A stretch of 49,387 nt of DNA from Leeuwenhoekiella parthenopeia (lineage in GTDB: Bacteria; Bacteroidota; Bacteroidia; Flavobacteriales; Flavobacteriaceae). The notes beneath the pieces were generated by a model. It was given only the letters and a program-made list of their open reading frames with translations, was not told the origin of the DNA and searched no databases. Below are positions 34,473 to 43,074 of the stretch, piece after piece. The position numbers were made by a program, and so were the translations under genes. The first letter of the stretch is position 1. Each line of letters begins with the position of its first letter. Location of the stretch: NCBI RefSeq assembly GCF_020782115.1, contig NZ_JAJGMW010000030.1, positions 1-49,387 on the forward strand. The letters are read 5' to 3'.

Positions 34473-36911
34473 TTATGCTTCGGTCTCCCGGGACCTTTTA
34501 ATGCTGAAAGCCAGGGCTCCTAACAGTAAGACTACCAAAATAACATTGCTGGCCAGACTTATGGTACTACCGGTCCTGACTACCTGGGGTTCAAACTTAA
34601 ACTCAATCACGTGCTTGCCTTCCGGTACTTTCATACCGCGCAGGATGTAATCTACTTTAAAATGCACGGTAGGCTTTCCATCCAGATAGGCTTGCCAGCC
34701 GTTAGGGTAATATACCTCACTAAATACAGCCAGCTTATCGCCCGAAGCCTGTGATTGATACTTCAAATAATCGCCGCGATGTTCTACCAATTTTATAGAT
34801 TCAGTAGAATCTTGTGGAAAAACATTGCGCTCTAATAAACCGGCAAATTCCTGCTGTATCACTGCAGTCTGACGTACATTAATGCTGTCTAAAGCCAATA
34901 TTTCGGCATCTGCATCAGGTACAACCTTTACATTTTGCACAAACCAGGCATTACCGGCAGCCTGTGGATTGATCTGCACCTGCTCCTGTCCTTCTTCGTT
35001 TTGCGTAATGATGTATTTGGTATTCAATAAATTAAGCGGAACCAGATTACCCTCGTACAAATAAAATTCGATCAAATCCTGTAAACGAGCAGGTTTAGCC
35101 CCGTGATAGCCGCCAATCGAATTGTGAAAATAACTGGTACGCGCCCCATTGAGTCCTACACTTTGCTCATACACGCGATAGCGCGTAGTATCTTTTAAAA
35201 TCTCCTGATCTGCCGGTGTAGCCTGAAACGGCTGCTCCACCAGACGGGCACTCATAAAGTTTTCCGTGTTTACATAACGACGATCTACGTTTACCAGATC
35301 GAAAACAATCAATACCGCAATGGCAATAATCGCCTGAGTTTCCTTCAGTTTATCCTTCAGATAAAACCAAATCAAACCGGCGGCAATCAAGACCAAAACC
35401 AATGTCTTAATGGTATCACTTACCAGTAAAGCCTTTCGGTCTTCTTTAACCGCGGTAATGAATTCCATTCCAAAATTCTGAATGTAATAGGCGTCATTTC
35501 CACCGGCGAAAGAGAAGAGTTTGTCATTAAAAAGCAGAATGATGAGTGCGAGTCCGCCAGTAATCCCGGTAGTCCATTTTAAAGCATTCAGCTTCCGGTC
35601 AAGAGGTTCGGTCTTTTGCAGAACTTTATAAAGTCCGAAAATAGCCAAAACAGGCACGCACAATTCGGCAATCACCTGAATCGAAGTTACCGCCCTGAAT
35701 TTGTTGTAAAGCGGGAAATAATCAATCCACAAATCGGTGAACCAGGCCAGATTTCCGCCATAGCTCAACAATAAAGCCAATACCGTGCCCCCCGTAAGCC
35801 ACCATTTGATACGGCCACGAACCAGAAATAAACCTAAAACGAATAGGAAAACCACAACAGCACCCAGATAGGCTGGTCCTGAAACCCCGGGCTGACTACC
35901 CCAGTAATACAGACCAAACTGCCCAAAAATAGATTCTACCTGAGCGGGAGGCACTCCCTGGCGCATTAAAAATTCGGTAAAGGCGCTGTCTTTATCGTAA
36001 GGCTCAGAATTTGAACCCCCATACAAACCGGCAATAAAAAGGTTTAGGGTTTCAGATATGCCGTAGCTGTATTGGTTGATGTAGGCTTTATCGAGACCCG
36101 CCACGGCTTCTTTTGGAGTCCCGTCGGGATTAATTGTGAGTTCACTGGTTCCGCGGGTACTAAAACTGCTATACTCAGAAGTAGCCATCAGACTCGCAGC
36201 ATTAGATCCTATTGCCAGGCCTACGGCTAAAACCAAAATGCCCACACTTTTAAAAAAGTGGGGCAGTTCTTTTTTACGAATAGCATCTATAAAATATGCG
36301 ATACCTAATACAATGACGAGCAGCATCAGATAATAGGTCATCTGCACGTGGTTTGCCACAATCTCGAGCGCCATAGCCACTGCGGTGAGCAAAAACCCCC
36401 AGATGTATTTTTTTCGGAAGGTGAGTAGAATTCCGCTTAAAACCAGCGGCATATAGGCAATGGCGTGCGCCTTGGCATTATGCCCCACCCCCAAAATAAT
36501 GATGAGATAACTGCTAAACCCAAAAGCTAACGCACCGAGGCCGGCATAACGCCAGTCGAGTTTTAAAACGAGTAATAGAATATAGAAACCTATAAAATAG
36601 AGAAAGAGATAATCTGCAGGTCGGGGTAGAAAGCGTATTCCCAGATCGAGACTTTTAATCCAGTTGTGTGGATATTTAGCTCCCAGTTGATAGGTGGGCA
36701 TTCCCCCGAAAGCAGCATCGGTCCAGTACAACTCCTCCCCGTTTTGCTCCCGGTGATCCATCAATTCTTTAGCCATACCGCGGTATTGCTGTATATCGCT
36801 CTGATACATTTTCTTCCCGGAAAGAACCGGACTGAAATACAAAAGTGCAGTAACTATAAAAACCAAAACCACAGCGAGGTGTGGTAGTATTTTTTTAAAC
36901 GAAAAAGTCAT
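34473..36911 (-). CDS. YfhO-family large membrane protein (GT-C-like)
   Basis: An 812-residue protein with about 13 hydrophobic helices in the first 540 residues, then a soluble C-terminal domain and a final helix (ISLASNVILVVLLLGALAFS). The segment LGALAFGFSSYLIIILGVGHNAKAHAIAYM and the extracytoplasmic end (FSEVYYPNGWQAYLDGKPT, MKVPEGKHVIEFKFEPQVV) are typical of YfhO/bacterial membrane protein DUF6541-like glycosylation enzymes. Bacillus YfhO is implicated in glycosylating lipoteichoic acid; here a lipid-linked sugar transferase role is inferred. It is the largest gene of the envelope glycan cluster and is 28 bases upstream of the glycosyltransferase gene. Confidence 0.82.
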   Translation of the reverse strand: MTFSFKKILPHLAVVLVFIVTALLYFSPVLSGKKMYQSDIQQYRGMAKELMDHREQNGEELYWTDAAFGGMPTYQLGAKYPHNWIKSLDLGIRFLPRPADYLFLYFIGFYILLLVLKLDWRYAGLGALAFGFSSYLIIILGVGHNAKAHAIAYMPLVLSGILLTFRKKYIWGFLLTAVAMALEIVANHVQMTYYLMLLVIVLGIAYFIDAIRKKELPHFFKSVGILVLAVGLAIGSNAASLMATSEYSSFSTRGTSELTINPDGTPKEAVAGLDKAYINQYSYGISETLNLFIAGLYGGSNSEPYDKDSAFTEFLMRQGVPPAQVESIFGQFGLYYWGSQPGVSGPAYLGAVVVFLFVLGLFLVRGRIKWWLTGGTVLALLLSYGGNLAWFTDLWIDYFPLYNKFRAVTSIQVIAELCVPVLAIFGLYKVLQKTEPLDRKLNALKWTTGITGGLALIILLFNDKLFSFAGGNDAYYIQNFGMEFITAVKEDRKALLVSDTIKTLVLVLIAAGLIWFYLKDKLKETQAIIAIAVLIVFDLVNVDRRYVNTENFMSARLVEQPFQATPADQEILKDTTRYRVYEQSVGLNGARTSYFHNSIGGYHGAKPARLQDLIEFYLYEGNLVPLNLLNTKYIITQNEEGQEQVQINPQAAGNAWFVQNVKVVPDADAEILALDSINVRQTAVIQQEFAGLLERNVFPQDSTESIKLVEHRGDYLKYQSQASGDKLAVFSEVYYPNGWQAYLDGKPTVHFKVDYILRGMKVPEGKHVIEFKFEPQVVRTGSTISLASNVILVVLLLGALAFSIKRSRETEA

Positions 36912-36940
36912 ATTGAAGTGCTAAAACTAAAGGGTGGAAA

Positions 36941-37201
36941 TTAGTCAATTTCTTCGTAATCGATATATTCCCCCACGTTTTTATTTGTGTGGGTGTCTTG
37001 TCTGGGCACCTTATCGATCACGGTTTCTCCTTCACGCTGAGGCGGATTTTGACGTCCCTGAAAACCTCCTGCCATTTTTTGAAAACGCTCTCCGGCTTTT
37101 TTAGCTATGTACCGCATTATATAGGGCGCTGCAAGGCGCATTATAATGCGAAGAGCAAAAAAGATAAGCAGTATGATGAGAATGGTTTGTAAAAATTTCA
37201 T
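36941..37201 (-). CDS. DUF4834 family small membrane protein
   Basis: An 86-residue protein with one N-terminal hydrophobic helix (FLQTILIILLIFFALRIIMR), then YIMRYIAKKAGERFQKMAGG and a charged, Gln/Arg-rich tail ending GEYIDYEEID. This is the pattern of DUF4834, a Bacteroidota-specific family of unknown function. It starts the minus-strand group with YfhO, glycosyltransferase and flippase genes and lies 29 bases upstream of YfhO. Confidence 0.85.
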   Translation of the reverse strand: MKFLQTILIILLIFFALRIIMRLAAPYIMRYIAKKAGERFQKMAGGFQGRQNPPQREGETVIDKVPRQDTHTNKNVGEYIDYEEID

Positions 37202-37401
37202 CCTTAGGAATTTTAAAATAGCTAACCAAAGTTGTGCGGAAGTTATTGCCTAATCAGGCCTTAAGTTTCATTACATGAGGTGTAAAAGTAACTATTAGGC
37301 TTTTGTTTAGGCTTAAAAAAAGACTAAAAATGGATGGCAAACAGAGACTACAGGCTTTAGGCTATCTGTAATTTTTACAGTATGTTTGTGAGATTAGCAC
37401 C

Positions 37402-37409
37402 TATTTTTG
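37402..37409 (+). promoter_or_regulatory. Candidate -7 box TATTTTTG
   Basis: A perfect TAnnTTTG match 25 bases upstream of the ATG at 37435. The nearest TTG (37386-37388) is only 13 bases away, so the -33 part is doubtful. Confidence 0.35.
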
Positions 37410-37434
37410 TCAAATTCTTAAATATACCTCTCTA

Positions 37435-38325
37435 ATGAAGGTGAAATATAGTTATGTGACGGGTGTGCTGTTGTTTTTTGCGGCCTTAACGGCGCAGGCG
37501 CAGTATACCGAAACCCTTAACTCCAACCGTCCCGGCCAGTCACAAGGCGCATTTGCTGTGGGAACAGGAGTCTTTCAGGCTGAAGTGGGTGCAACTTTAG
37601 GCCGGGAAGCCCACAACCTGCTTTTTACCGAAACAGAAAACTGGGGAACCGAATTTCAACTGCGTTACGGGGCCATACGCGAGCAGCTTGAATTTAATTT
37701 TTCGGGCAGCTTTTTGTATGAAAACATCACGCCCACTGCCGGAAATGCAGAACCGTATAGCCACAGCGGTTTTCCCATTATCAATGCGGGCGTTAAATAC
37801 CTGCTTTACGACCCCTATAAAAACTACACCGAAAAAATAAACGTATACAGCTACCACGCCAATCGCGCTTTTAAATGGCGTACGCTTATTCCGGCAGTAT
37901 CAATTTTCTCTGGAGCCAATTACGTTTATCGAAACAACAACCCCTTTTTGCCCGAAAGTCAGGCCGGTTTTTCACCTAAAGTTATGGCAATTACCCAGCA
38001 CAACTGGGGCCGTTGGGTATGGGTGAATAACTTCATCTACGATCAGTTTTTAACGGACTACCCCACCAAAGCCTGGATCACCACTATGACGCATTCATTT
38101 AACCCTAAAATCGCAGCTTTTGCTGAAGTACAGGTTATTATAAGTGACATTTATGCTGATGACCTGTTTCGTTTTGGCGGTGCTTATCTAATCACTAAAG
38201 ATTTACAGGTTGATGTAAATGCCCTTATAAACTTTAAGGAAACCCCGCGACGCAGGCAATTGGGTCTGGGCCTGTCGTATCGCCTGGATTTTCATCGAAA
38301 TGATGAACTGCTTCCCAAAAACTAA
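37435..38325 (+). CDS. Outer-membrane transporter-like protein (phenol-degradation MetA family)
   Basis: A 296-residue protein with a signal peptide (YSYVTGVLLFFAALTAQAQ). The mature N-terminus (YTETLNSNRPGQSQGAFAVG) followed by GVFQAEVGATLGR and TEFQLRYGAIREQLEFNFS is the pattern of the 'putative MetA-pathway of phenol degradation' barrel family, which appears widely in Bacteroidota. It ends in a barrel strand (RQLGLGLSYRLDFHRND). The family name is historical; a transport role is likely but the substrate is unknown. The GNAT gene follows 35 bases later. Confidence 0.72.
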   Translation: MKVKYSYVTGVLLFFAALTAQAQYTETLNSNRPGQSQGAFAVGTGVFQAEVGATLGREAHNLLFTETENWGTEFQLRYGAIREQLEFNFSGSFLYENITPTAGNAEPYSHSGFPIINAGVKYLLYDPYKNYTEKINVYSYHANRAFKWRTLIPAVSIFSGANYVYRNNNPFLPESQAGFSPKVMAITQHNWGRWVWVNNFIYDQFLTDYPTKAWITTMTHSFNPKIAAFAEVQVIISDIYADDLFRFGGAYLITKDLQVDVNALINFKETPRRRQLGLGLSYRLDFHRNDELLPKN

Positions 38326-38360
38326 AATTACCCATACTTTTACACCCTAGAGTATACAAG

Positions 38361-39479
38361 ATGATTACAATTAAAGAAATGAAAACGAAAAAGGAATTGC
38401 GAGAATTCGTCAAATTCCCGTTTTCTATTTATAAAAAGGAAAGCAACTGGGTTCCGCCGTTAATCAACGATGAGCTGGAAAGTATGGACCCCGATAAAAA
38501 TCCCGTATTTAAGAATGCGGAAGCCCGATTTTTTCTGGCTTTAAAGAATGGAAAACCGGTAGGGCGCATTGCGGCTATCATCAATCATATTGAAATTAAC
38601 GAGCAGGGAAAACCCAAAATGCGTTTTGGCTGGTATGATGCCATTGACGATCTTGAGGTAACCAAAGCGCTGATTGCTAAGATTGAAGAAATAGGTCGTG
38701 CAAATAACCTCAAGTGGATCGAAGGTCCTGTAGGTTTTAGCAATATGGAAAAAGCCGGGATGCTCATTGAAGGTTTTGACTACCTCAATACGATGATTAC
38801 CTGGTACAATTACCCGTATTATAAGGACCATTTTGAAAAACTCAACTTTGAGAAAGCTTCAGAATGGGTAGAATATGAAATTCAGATTCCCGAAAAGTCT
38901 CCTGAGAAAGTAGAGAAATTTGCGCGTATAATCGTAGAGCGCTACAAGCTGAAACTCATACATTTCAACAACAGCAAAGAGATTTTACCTTATGTAGATG
39001 ATATGTTTGGGCTGCTTAATAAAACCTATAATGAGCTCAGCACCTTTGTTCCTATTCAGCAATACCAGATTGACCATTACAAGGATAAGTACATTAAATA
39101 CATCAATCCGCATTACATTAAATGTATTGAAGATGCCGCAGGAAAACTGATCGCTTTTGCTATTACAATGCCTTCCTTTAGCAAAGCCCTTAAAAAGGCA
39201 AACGGCAGCCTGTGGCCTTTTGGATTTATTCATCTTTTAAAAGCCCGCAAAAAAAACGATACTGCGGCTTTTTACCTTATTGGCATAGATCCCGAATATC
39301 AGGGTAAAGGAGTTACTGCCGCAATTTTTCAGGCGATGCAGGATTTGTTTTCAGCCAACGGAATCACGCAGGTAGAAACCAATCCCGAACTGGAAGAAAA
39401 CAAAGCCATTCAACAGCTTTGGAAAAAATACGACCACAAACTGCATAAACGAAGAAGGACCTATAAACGTGATTTATAG
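38361..39479 (+). CDS. GNAT-like N-acetyltransferase protein
   Basis: A 372-residue protein. The N-terminal motif MKTKKELREFVKFPFSIYKK followed by NWVPPLINDE and ARFFLALKNGKPVGRIAAII is that of the Bacteroidota YghO-like acetyltransferase family. The acetyl-CoA loop is visible near the C-terminus (LIGIDPEYQGKGVTAAIFQA), and a WIEGPVGFSNMEKAGMLIEG segment sits in the middle. Substrate unknown. It may be co-transcribed with the barrel gene before it. It converges with the SIMPL gene, the gap holding a small hairpin TTTGGCTTAGGCCAAA. Confidence 0.82.
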   Translation: MITIKEMKTKKELREFVKFPFSIYKKESNWVPPLINDELESMDPDKNPVFKNAEARFFLALKNGKPVGRIAAIINHIEINEQGKPKMRFGWYDAIDDLEVTKALIAKIEEIGRANNLKWIEGPVGFSNMEKAGMLIEGFDYLNTMITWYNYPYYKDHFEKLNFEKASEWVEYEIQIPEKSPEKVEKFARIIVERYKLKLIHFNNSKEILPYVDDMFGLLNKTYNELSTFVPIQQYQIDHYKDKYIKYINPHYIKCIEDAAGKLIAFAITMPSFSKALKKANGSLWPFGFIHLLKARKKNDTAAFYLIGIDPEYQGKGVTAAIFQAMQDLFSANGITQVETNPELEENKAIQQLWKKYDHKLHKRRRTYKRDL

Positions 39480-39521
39480 GTCCCTCGGGATATTTTTTGG
39501 CTTAGGCCAAATGCAATTTAT

Positions 39522-40208
39522 TTAGTCTAAAAGTTCAAAACTTACCTGGATTGAAGAGGTTACAGTAATCTCACCCGGAGCGATGGTATTGCGACCACCA
39601 TCCATATCCATAGATTCAGCAACAGCCATTTTAAACATAGGCTGTGGTTGTGGACTGCTGGTTCCCTGTTCTGCGATTAGTAAGGCTTTACCAATATTTT
39701 GTCCTAAAACTGCCGCATAAGCTTCAGCCTTTTCCTTAGCATCTAAAACCGCTTTTTTACGGGCTTCAGCTTCGTATTCTTCCATTTTTGAGGACGAAAA
39801 ACTCACCCCATTAATGGAGTTGATCCCTGAACTTACCAGGCCGGACATTAATTTATCGTATTTAGATAAGTCTTTCAGTTCTACCGAAATAGTCTGACTT
39901 GCATTGTAGCTATAGGTTTTGGTATTGTAATCGTAATTTTTATTCAGATTGACATATTCTGTCTGAACCTGATTTTGAGGGATACCCATTTTTAATAGGT
40001 AATCGAGCACTTTATCAACGGCCGCATCGTTTTCCGTCTTAACCGCTTTAGGGTCTTTACCTTCGTTTTGAACTCCCATGCGAATGGTTACTTCATCAGG
40101 TACGGCAATTACTTTGCCCTCACCCGTAACACTAACGGTAGGTTGAATTTGCTGAGCGCTTACTGCGGTGGTCATAGCTGTTAATGCTAAAATTAGAATC
40201 GTTTTCAT
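39522..40208 (-). CDS. SIMPL (DUF541) domain secreted protein
   Basis: A 228-residue exported protein. A short signal peptide (MKTILILALTAMTTAVSAQQ) is followed by the SIMPL domain start PTVSVTGEGKVIAVPDEVTI, with MGVQNEGKDPKAVKTENDAA, then a SVELKDLSKYDKLMSGLVSS segment and EAEARKKAVLDAKEKAEAYA, the helix typical of the family, ending ITVTSSIQVSFELLD. SIMPL proteins are periplasmic or secreted and of unclear role; E. coli YggE is linked to oxidative stress. The gene stands alone. Confidence 0.9.
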   Translation of the reverse strand: MKTILILALTAMTTAVSAQQIQPTVSVTGEGKVIAVPDEVTIRMGVQNEGKDPKAVKTENDAAVDKVLDYLLKMGIPQNQVQTEYVNLNKNYDYNTKTYSYNASQTISVELKDLSKYDKLMSGLVSSGINSINGVSFSSSKMEEYEAEARKKAVLDAKEKAEAYAAVLGQNIGKALLIAEQGTSSPQPQPMFKMAVAESMDMDGGRNTIAPGEITVTSSIQVSFELLD

Positions 40209-40312
40209 GCTTTTAAATTTTTGTTTTTAGTTTTAAGCAATTCCAAATTCCTTGTTAGAATTTTAAAATTGCCGGTTGTTTGACATCAAAGGTAAAAGCA
40301 AGAGCTATGCCA

Positions 40313-40963
40313 CTAAATCTTTCCGGTCTTGTTTAACACAAATAAAACAATGATGGGAATCGCTAACAATCCCACCATCAACGTGTTAATCTGTAGCAGT
40401 ATGGGCGCCATTAACAAAGTAATAACATATCCGCCTACTGCGCCGCCAAAATGGGCGTCGTGGCCAATATTGTCATTATTGGCGCGCATTCCGTAAATGG
40501 AATACAGCAAATAGCCAATACCAAATATATAGGCCGGTATCGGGATGGGAATAAAGAACATATACAGACTCATATCGGGCTGCAGTAAAATCGCCGAATA
40601 TAAGATCCCTGAGACCGCCCCACTCGCTCCTACTGCCGAATAATGGTATTCATCTTTATGGAAATAATAGGATAGTAAATTACCCAAGATCAGGCTGCCA
40701 AGGTAGATTATCGCAAATTCCCAATTGCCCAGTAAATTCACCACAAGAGGCGCAAAAAAATACAGGGTTAGCATATTGAAAAACAAATGCGCCGTACTTA
40801 CGTGCAAAAATCCGGAAGAAAGAATGCGTATCTGCTCCCCGCGACGCACTGCGCCGGTATTGAATTTGTATTTTTCGAAAAATGAATAATCGTTAAAGCC
40901 TTTCATTGAGATAAGTACATTAATACCAATCACGATTAAGGTTACCAGGTTTAAATCCCCCAT
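40313..40963 (-). CDS. Rhomboid family intramembrane serine protease
   Basis: A 216-residue membrane protein with about six helices. The catalytic dyad is visible as Ser114 in VGASGAVSGIL and His171 in DAHFGGAVGGY. The N-terminal HLFFNMLTLYFFAP (residues 60-72) matches the conserved HxxxN region of rhomboids. It cleaves substrates inside the membrane. The gene diverges from the acyltransferase gene, with facing -7 boxes in a perfect palindrome at 40984-41001. Confidence 0.93.
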   Translation of the reverse strand: MGDLNLVTLIVIGINVLISMKGFNDYSFFEKYKFNTGAVRRGEQIRILSSGFLHVSTAHLFFNMLTLYFFAPLVVNLLGNWEFAIIYLGSLILGNLLSYYFHKDEYHYSAVGASGAVSGILYSAILLQPDMSLYMFFIPIPIPAYIFGIGYLLYSIYGMRANNDNIGHDAHFGGAVGGYVITLLMAPILLQINTLMVGLLAIPIIVLFVLNKTGKI

Positions 40964-40983
40964 AAATGCTCGAGTTTAAGCTT

Positions 40984-41001
40984 CAAATATACCTATATTT
41001 G
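40984..41001. promoter_or_regulatory. Divergent promoter: palindromic pair of TATATTTG -7 boxes
   Basis: CAAATATACCTATATTTG is a perfect 18-bp palindrome holding TATATTTG (TAnnTTTG type) on each strand. The minus box serves the rhomboid gene (start 40963), the plus box the acyltransferase gene (start 41097). I see no clear TTG -33 element on either side. Confidence 0.55.
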
Positions 41002-41096
41002 CGCACTAAAAGTGAGCAGAACAGCAGCGATTTCCTGTGGGTTTATAGAACTTCCAAATACGTTTCTGCTGTCTTTCTCTTTAAAATGATCTGCTG

Positions 41097-41966
41097 ATGC
41101 AAGGACTTGTGTTTTGGTTGGTTTATCCGCTCTTATGGTGCATCTCTAAGCTCCCCTGGAGGCTGTTTTATCTGGTCTCAGACGGAGTATTTGCGTTGGT
41201 GTATTATATAGTGGGCTATCGCCGAAAAACAGTAAGTTTCAATCTCAAAACAGCTTTTCCTGAAAAATCGGAAGCCGAATTAAAACAGATTGAAAAAGAA
41301 TTTTACAAGCATATGTGTGATATGTTTCTGGAGATGATCAAGTCAATCTCCATTTCTGCGGAAGAATTAAAGAAACGCTTTGTTATTGAAGATCTCGACA
41401 TCATCTACAAGCTGGAAGCCGAAAAGCGCAGTTCGCTTATTATGATGGGACATTATGCCAGTTATGAATGGCTTACGGCCCTGCAGTTCTACTTTGATTA
41501 CACCGGTTACGGTATTTATAAACGCATCAAGAACAAGCGATTTGACAATCTCATACGGGAGATCCGTCAAAAATGGAACTCCGAACTCATCAATAACAAG
41601 GAGGCTACTTTTATCATTCGCAAAAAGCAACGTAAAGGCGAGATGGCTACCTATGCGTTTATTGCAGACCAGTCCCCAAAATCCCGTAAAAACCAATATT
41701 GCACCGATTTTCTGGGGCAGAATGTACCCTTTTTTACGGGTGTTGAACGTTTAGCCAAATCTGAAAATATGCCTGTGTTGTATCTAGCTGTAGACAAAGT
41801 AAAGCGTGGTTATTACAAAGCCAGCTTTAAAGTCATCACCGAAGACCCCACGTCCCTACCCGATTATCATATTACTGATATTTTTATCAAAAACCTGGAA
41901 ACACAAATCCGCCATGCACCGCAATACTACCTTTGGACGCACAAGCGGTTTAAGCACAAGCTTTAA
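41097..41966 (+). CDS. Lysophospholipid/lipid A-type acyltransferase (LpxL/HtrB family)
   Basis: A 289-residue enzyme with an N-terminal helix (VFWLVYPLLWCISKLPWRLF). The catalytic motif H-x4-E is at His119-Glu124 (MMGHYASYEWL), followed by FDYTGYGIYKRIKNKRFDNL and TYAFIADQSPKSRKNQYCTD, the FLG-like glycine-loop region of this family (DFLGQNVPFFTGVERLAKSE). It would add a secondary acyl chain to lipid A or another lipid in the inner membrane. Bacteroidota homologues are often called LpxL-like. The gene is followed immediately by a large repeat array. Confidence 0.87.
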   Translation: MQGLVFWLVYPLLWCISKLPWRLFYLVSDGVFALVYYIVGYRRKTVSFNLKTAFPEKSEAELKQIEKEFYKHMCDMFLEMIKSISISAEELKKRFVIEDLDIIYKLEAEKRSSLIMMGHYASYEWLTALQFYFDYTGYGIYKRIKNKRFDNLIREIRQKWNSELINNKEATFIIRKKQRKGEMATYAFIADQSPKSRKNQYCTDFLGQNVPFFTGVERLAKSENMPVLYLAVDKVKRGYYKASFKVITEDPTSLPDYHITDIFIKNLETQIRHAPQYYLWTHKRFKHKL

Positions 41967-43060
41967 GAATTCAAAATTCAAGGTTGGAGATTCAAAATTT
42001 TTGATTTGGAGATACTGATGCGATTTCTCCCTTAAGGTCGAAAGGACAAACCAATTGCAAATTCCCGATTTCGTATTTCTAATTTCTAATTTAAAAAACA
42101 CTCTGGCTTCGATACAAATTTTGCTCCGCCAGGCTTCGCAAAATCCACTCAGCCGCCGCTGAAAAATTCAAGATTCAAGGTTTGAAATTCAAGATTTTGG
42201 ATTTTATTTTTCAAAAGATCGAATTGAACGCAAATGTCACCTCGACGACAGGAGAGGTCTCATCCTACTTAGTTTTCTATTATTTAATAAACAATCTCTC
42301 GTTAATGGCTGATGCGATTTCTCCCTAAAGGTCGAAATGACAAACCAATTGTAAATAATACCAAAATCAAAAGTCTCCCTTCGAAGGGAGATTTAGAGGG
42401 ATGTTTTTTCGTATTTAAAAACGCTCTGGCTTCGATACAAATTTTGCTCCGCAAGGCTTCGCAAAATCCACTCAGCCGCCGCTAGAAGAATTCAAGATTT
42501 AAGGTTGAAAATTCAAAGTTTTGGATTTTAAAAAAACGTAATGACCGCAAATGTCACCTCGACGATAGGAGAGGTCGCATCCTACTTAGTTTTCTATTAT
42601 TTAATAAACAATCTCTCGTTAATGGCTGATGTGATTTCTCCCTTAAGGTCGAAATGACAAACCAATTCAAAATCATACCAAAATCAAAAGTCTCCCTTTG
42701 AAGGGAGATTTAGAGGGATGTTTTTTCGTATTTCTAATTTCGTATTTAAAAAGGCTTTGGCTTCGATACAAATTTTGCTCCGCCAGGCTTCGCAAAATCC
42801 ACTCAGCCGCCGCTAGAAGAATTCAATATTTAAGGTTGAAAATTCAAAGTTTTGAATTTTAAAAAAACGTAATGACCGCAAATGTCACCTCGACGATAGG
42901 AGAGGTCACATCCTACTTAGTTTTCTATTATTTAATAAACAATCTCTCGTTAATGACTGATGTGATTTCTCCCAAAGGTCGAAATGAAAAACCAATTGCA
43001 AATTCCCGATTTTGTATTTCGTATTTCTAATTTCATATTTCAAAAAACTGCCTACTGCAA
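41967..43060. repeat. Tandem array of long composite repeats (about 3 units of 323-331 bp plus a partial)
   Basis: Each unit contains: (a) a conserved block starting CTCTGGCTTCGATACAAA (at 42101, 42424 and, slightly changed, 42755), which runs into ACTCAGCCGCCGC; (b) a left arm GTCACCTCGACGATAGG (from 42236, 42553, 42884); (c) an inner block CTTAGTTTTCTATTATTTAA; (d) a right arm GATGTGATTTCTCCCTTAAG (42311, 42628, 42959, and alone at 42017), which is inverted relative to (b); and, in the first two full units, (e) TCTCCCTTCGAAGGGAGA, a palindrome. Arms (b) and (d) pair imperfectly over about 29 bases. Units differ by point changes and small indels, so they are not recent copies. Confidence 0.88.
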
Positions 43061-43074
43061 CTGAAAGCTGTCAA

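Noticed and set aside
39480-39521. Terminator between the GNAT and SIMPL genes
   Set aside because: TTTGGCTTAGGCCAAA forms a hairpin, but it is short and has no proper T-run on either strand.
41967-43060. CRISPR array
   Set aside because: Units are over 320 bp, diverged, and lack short identical repeats with unique spacers; no cas genes are present.
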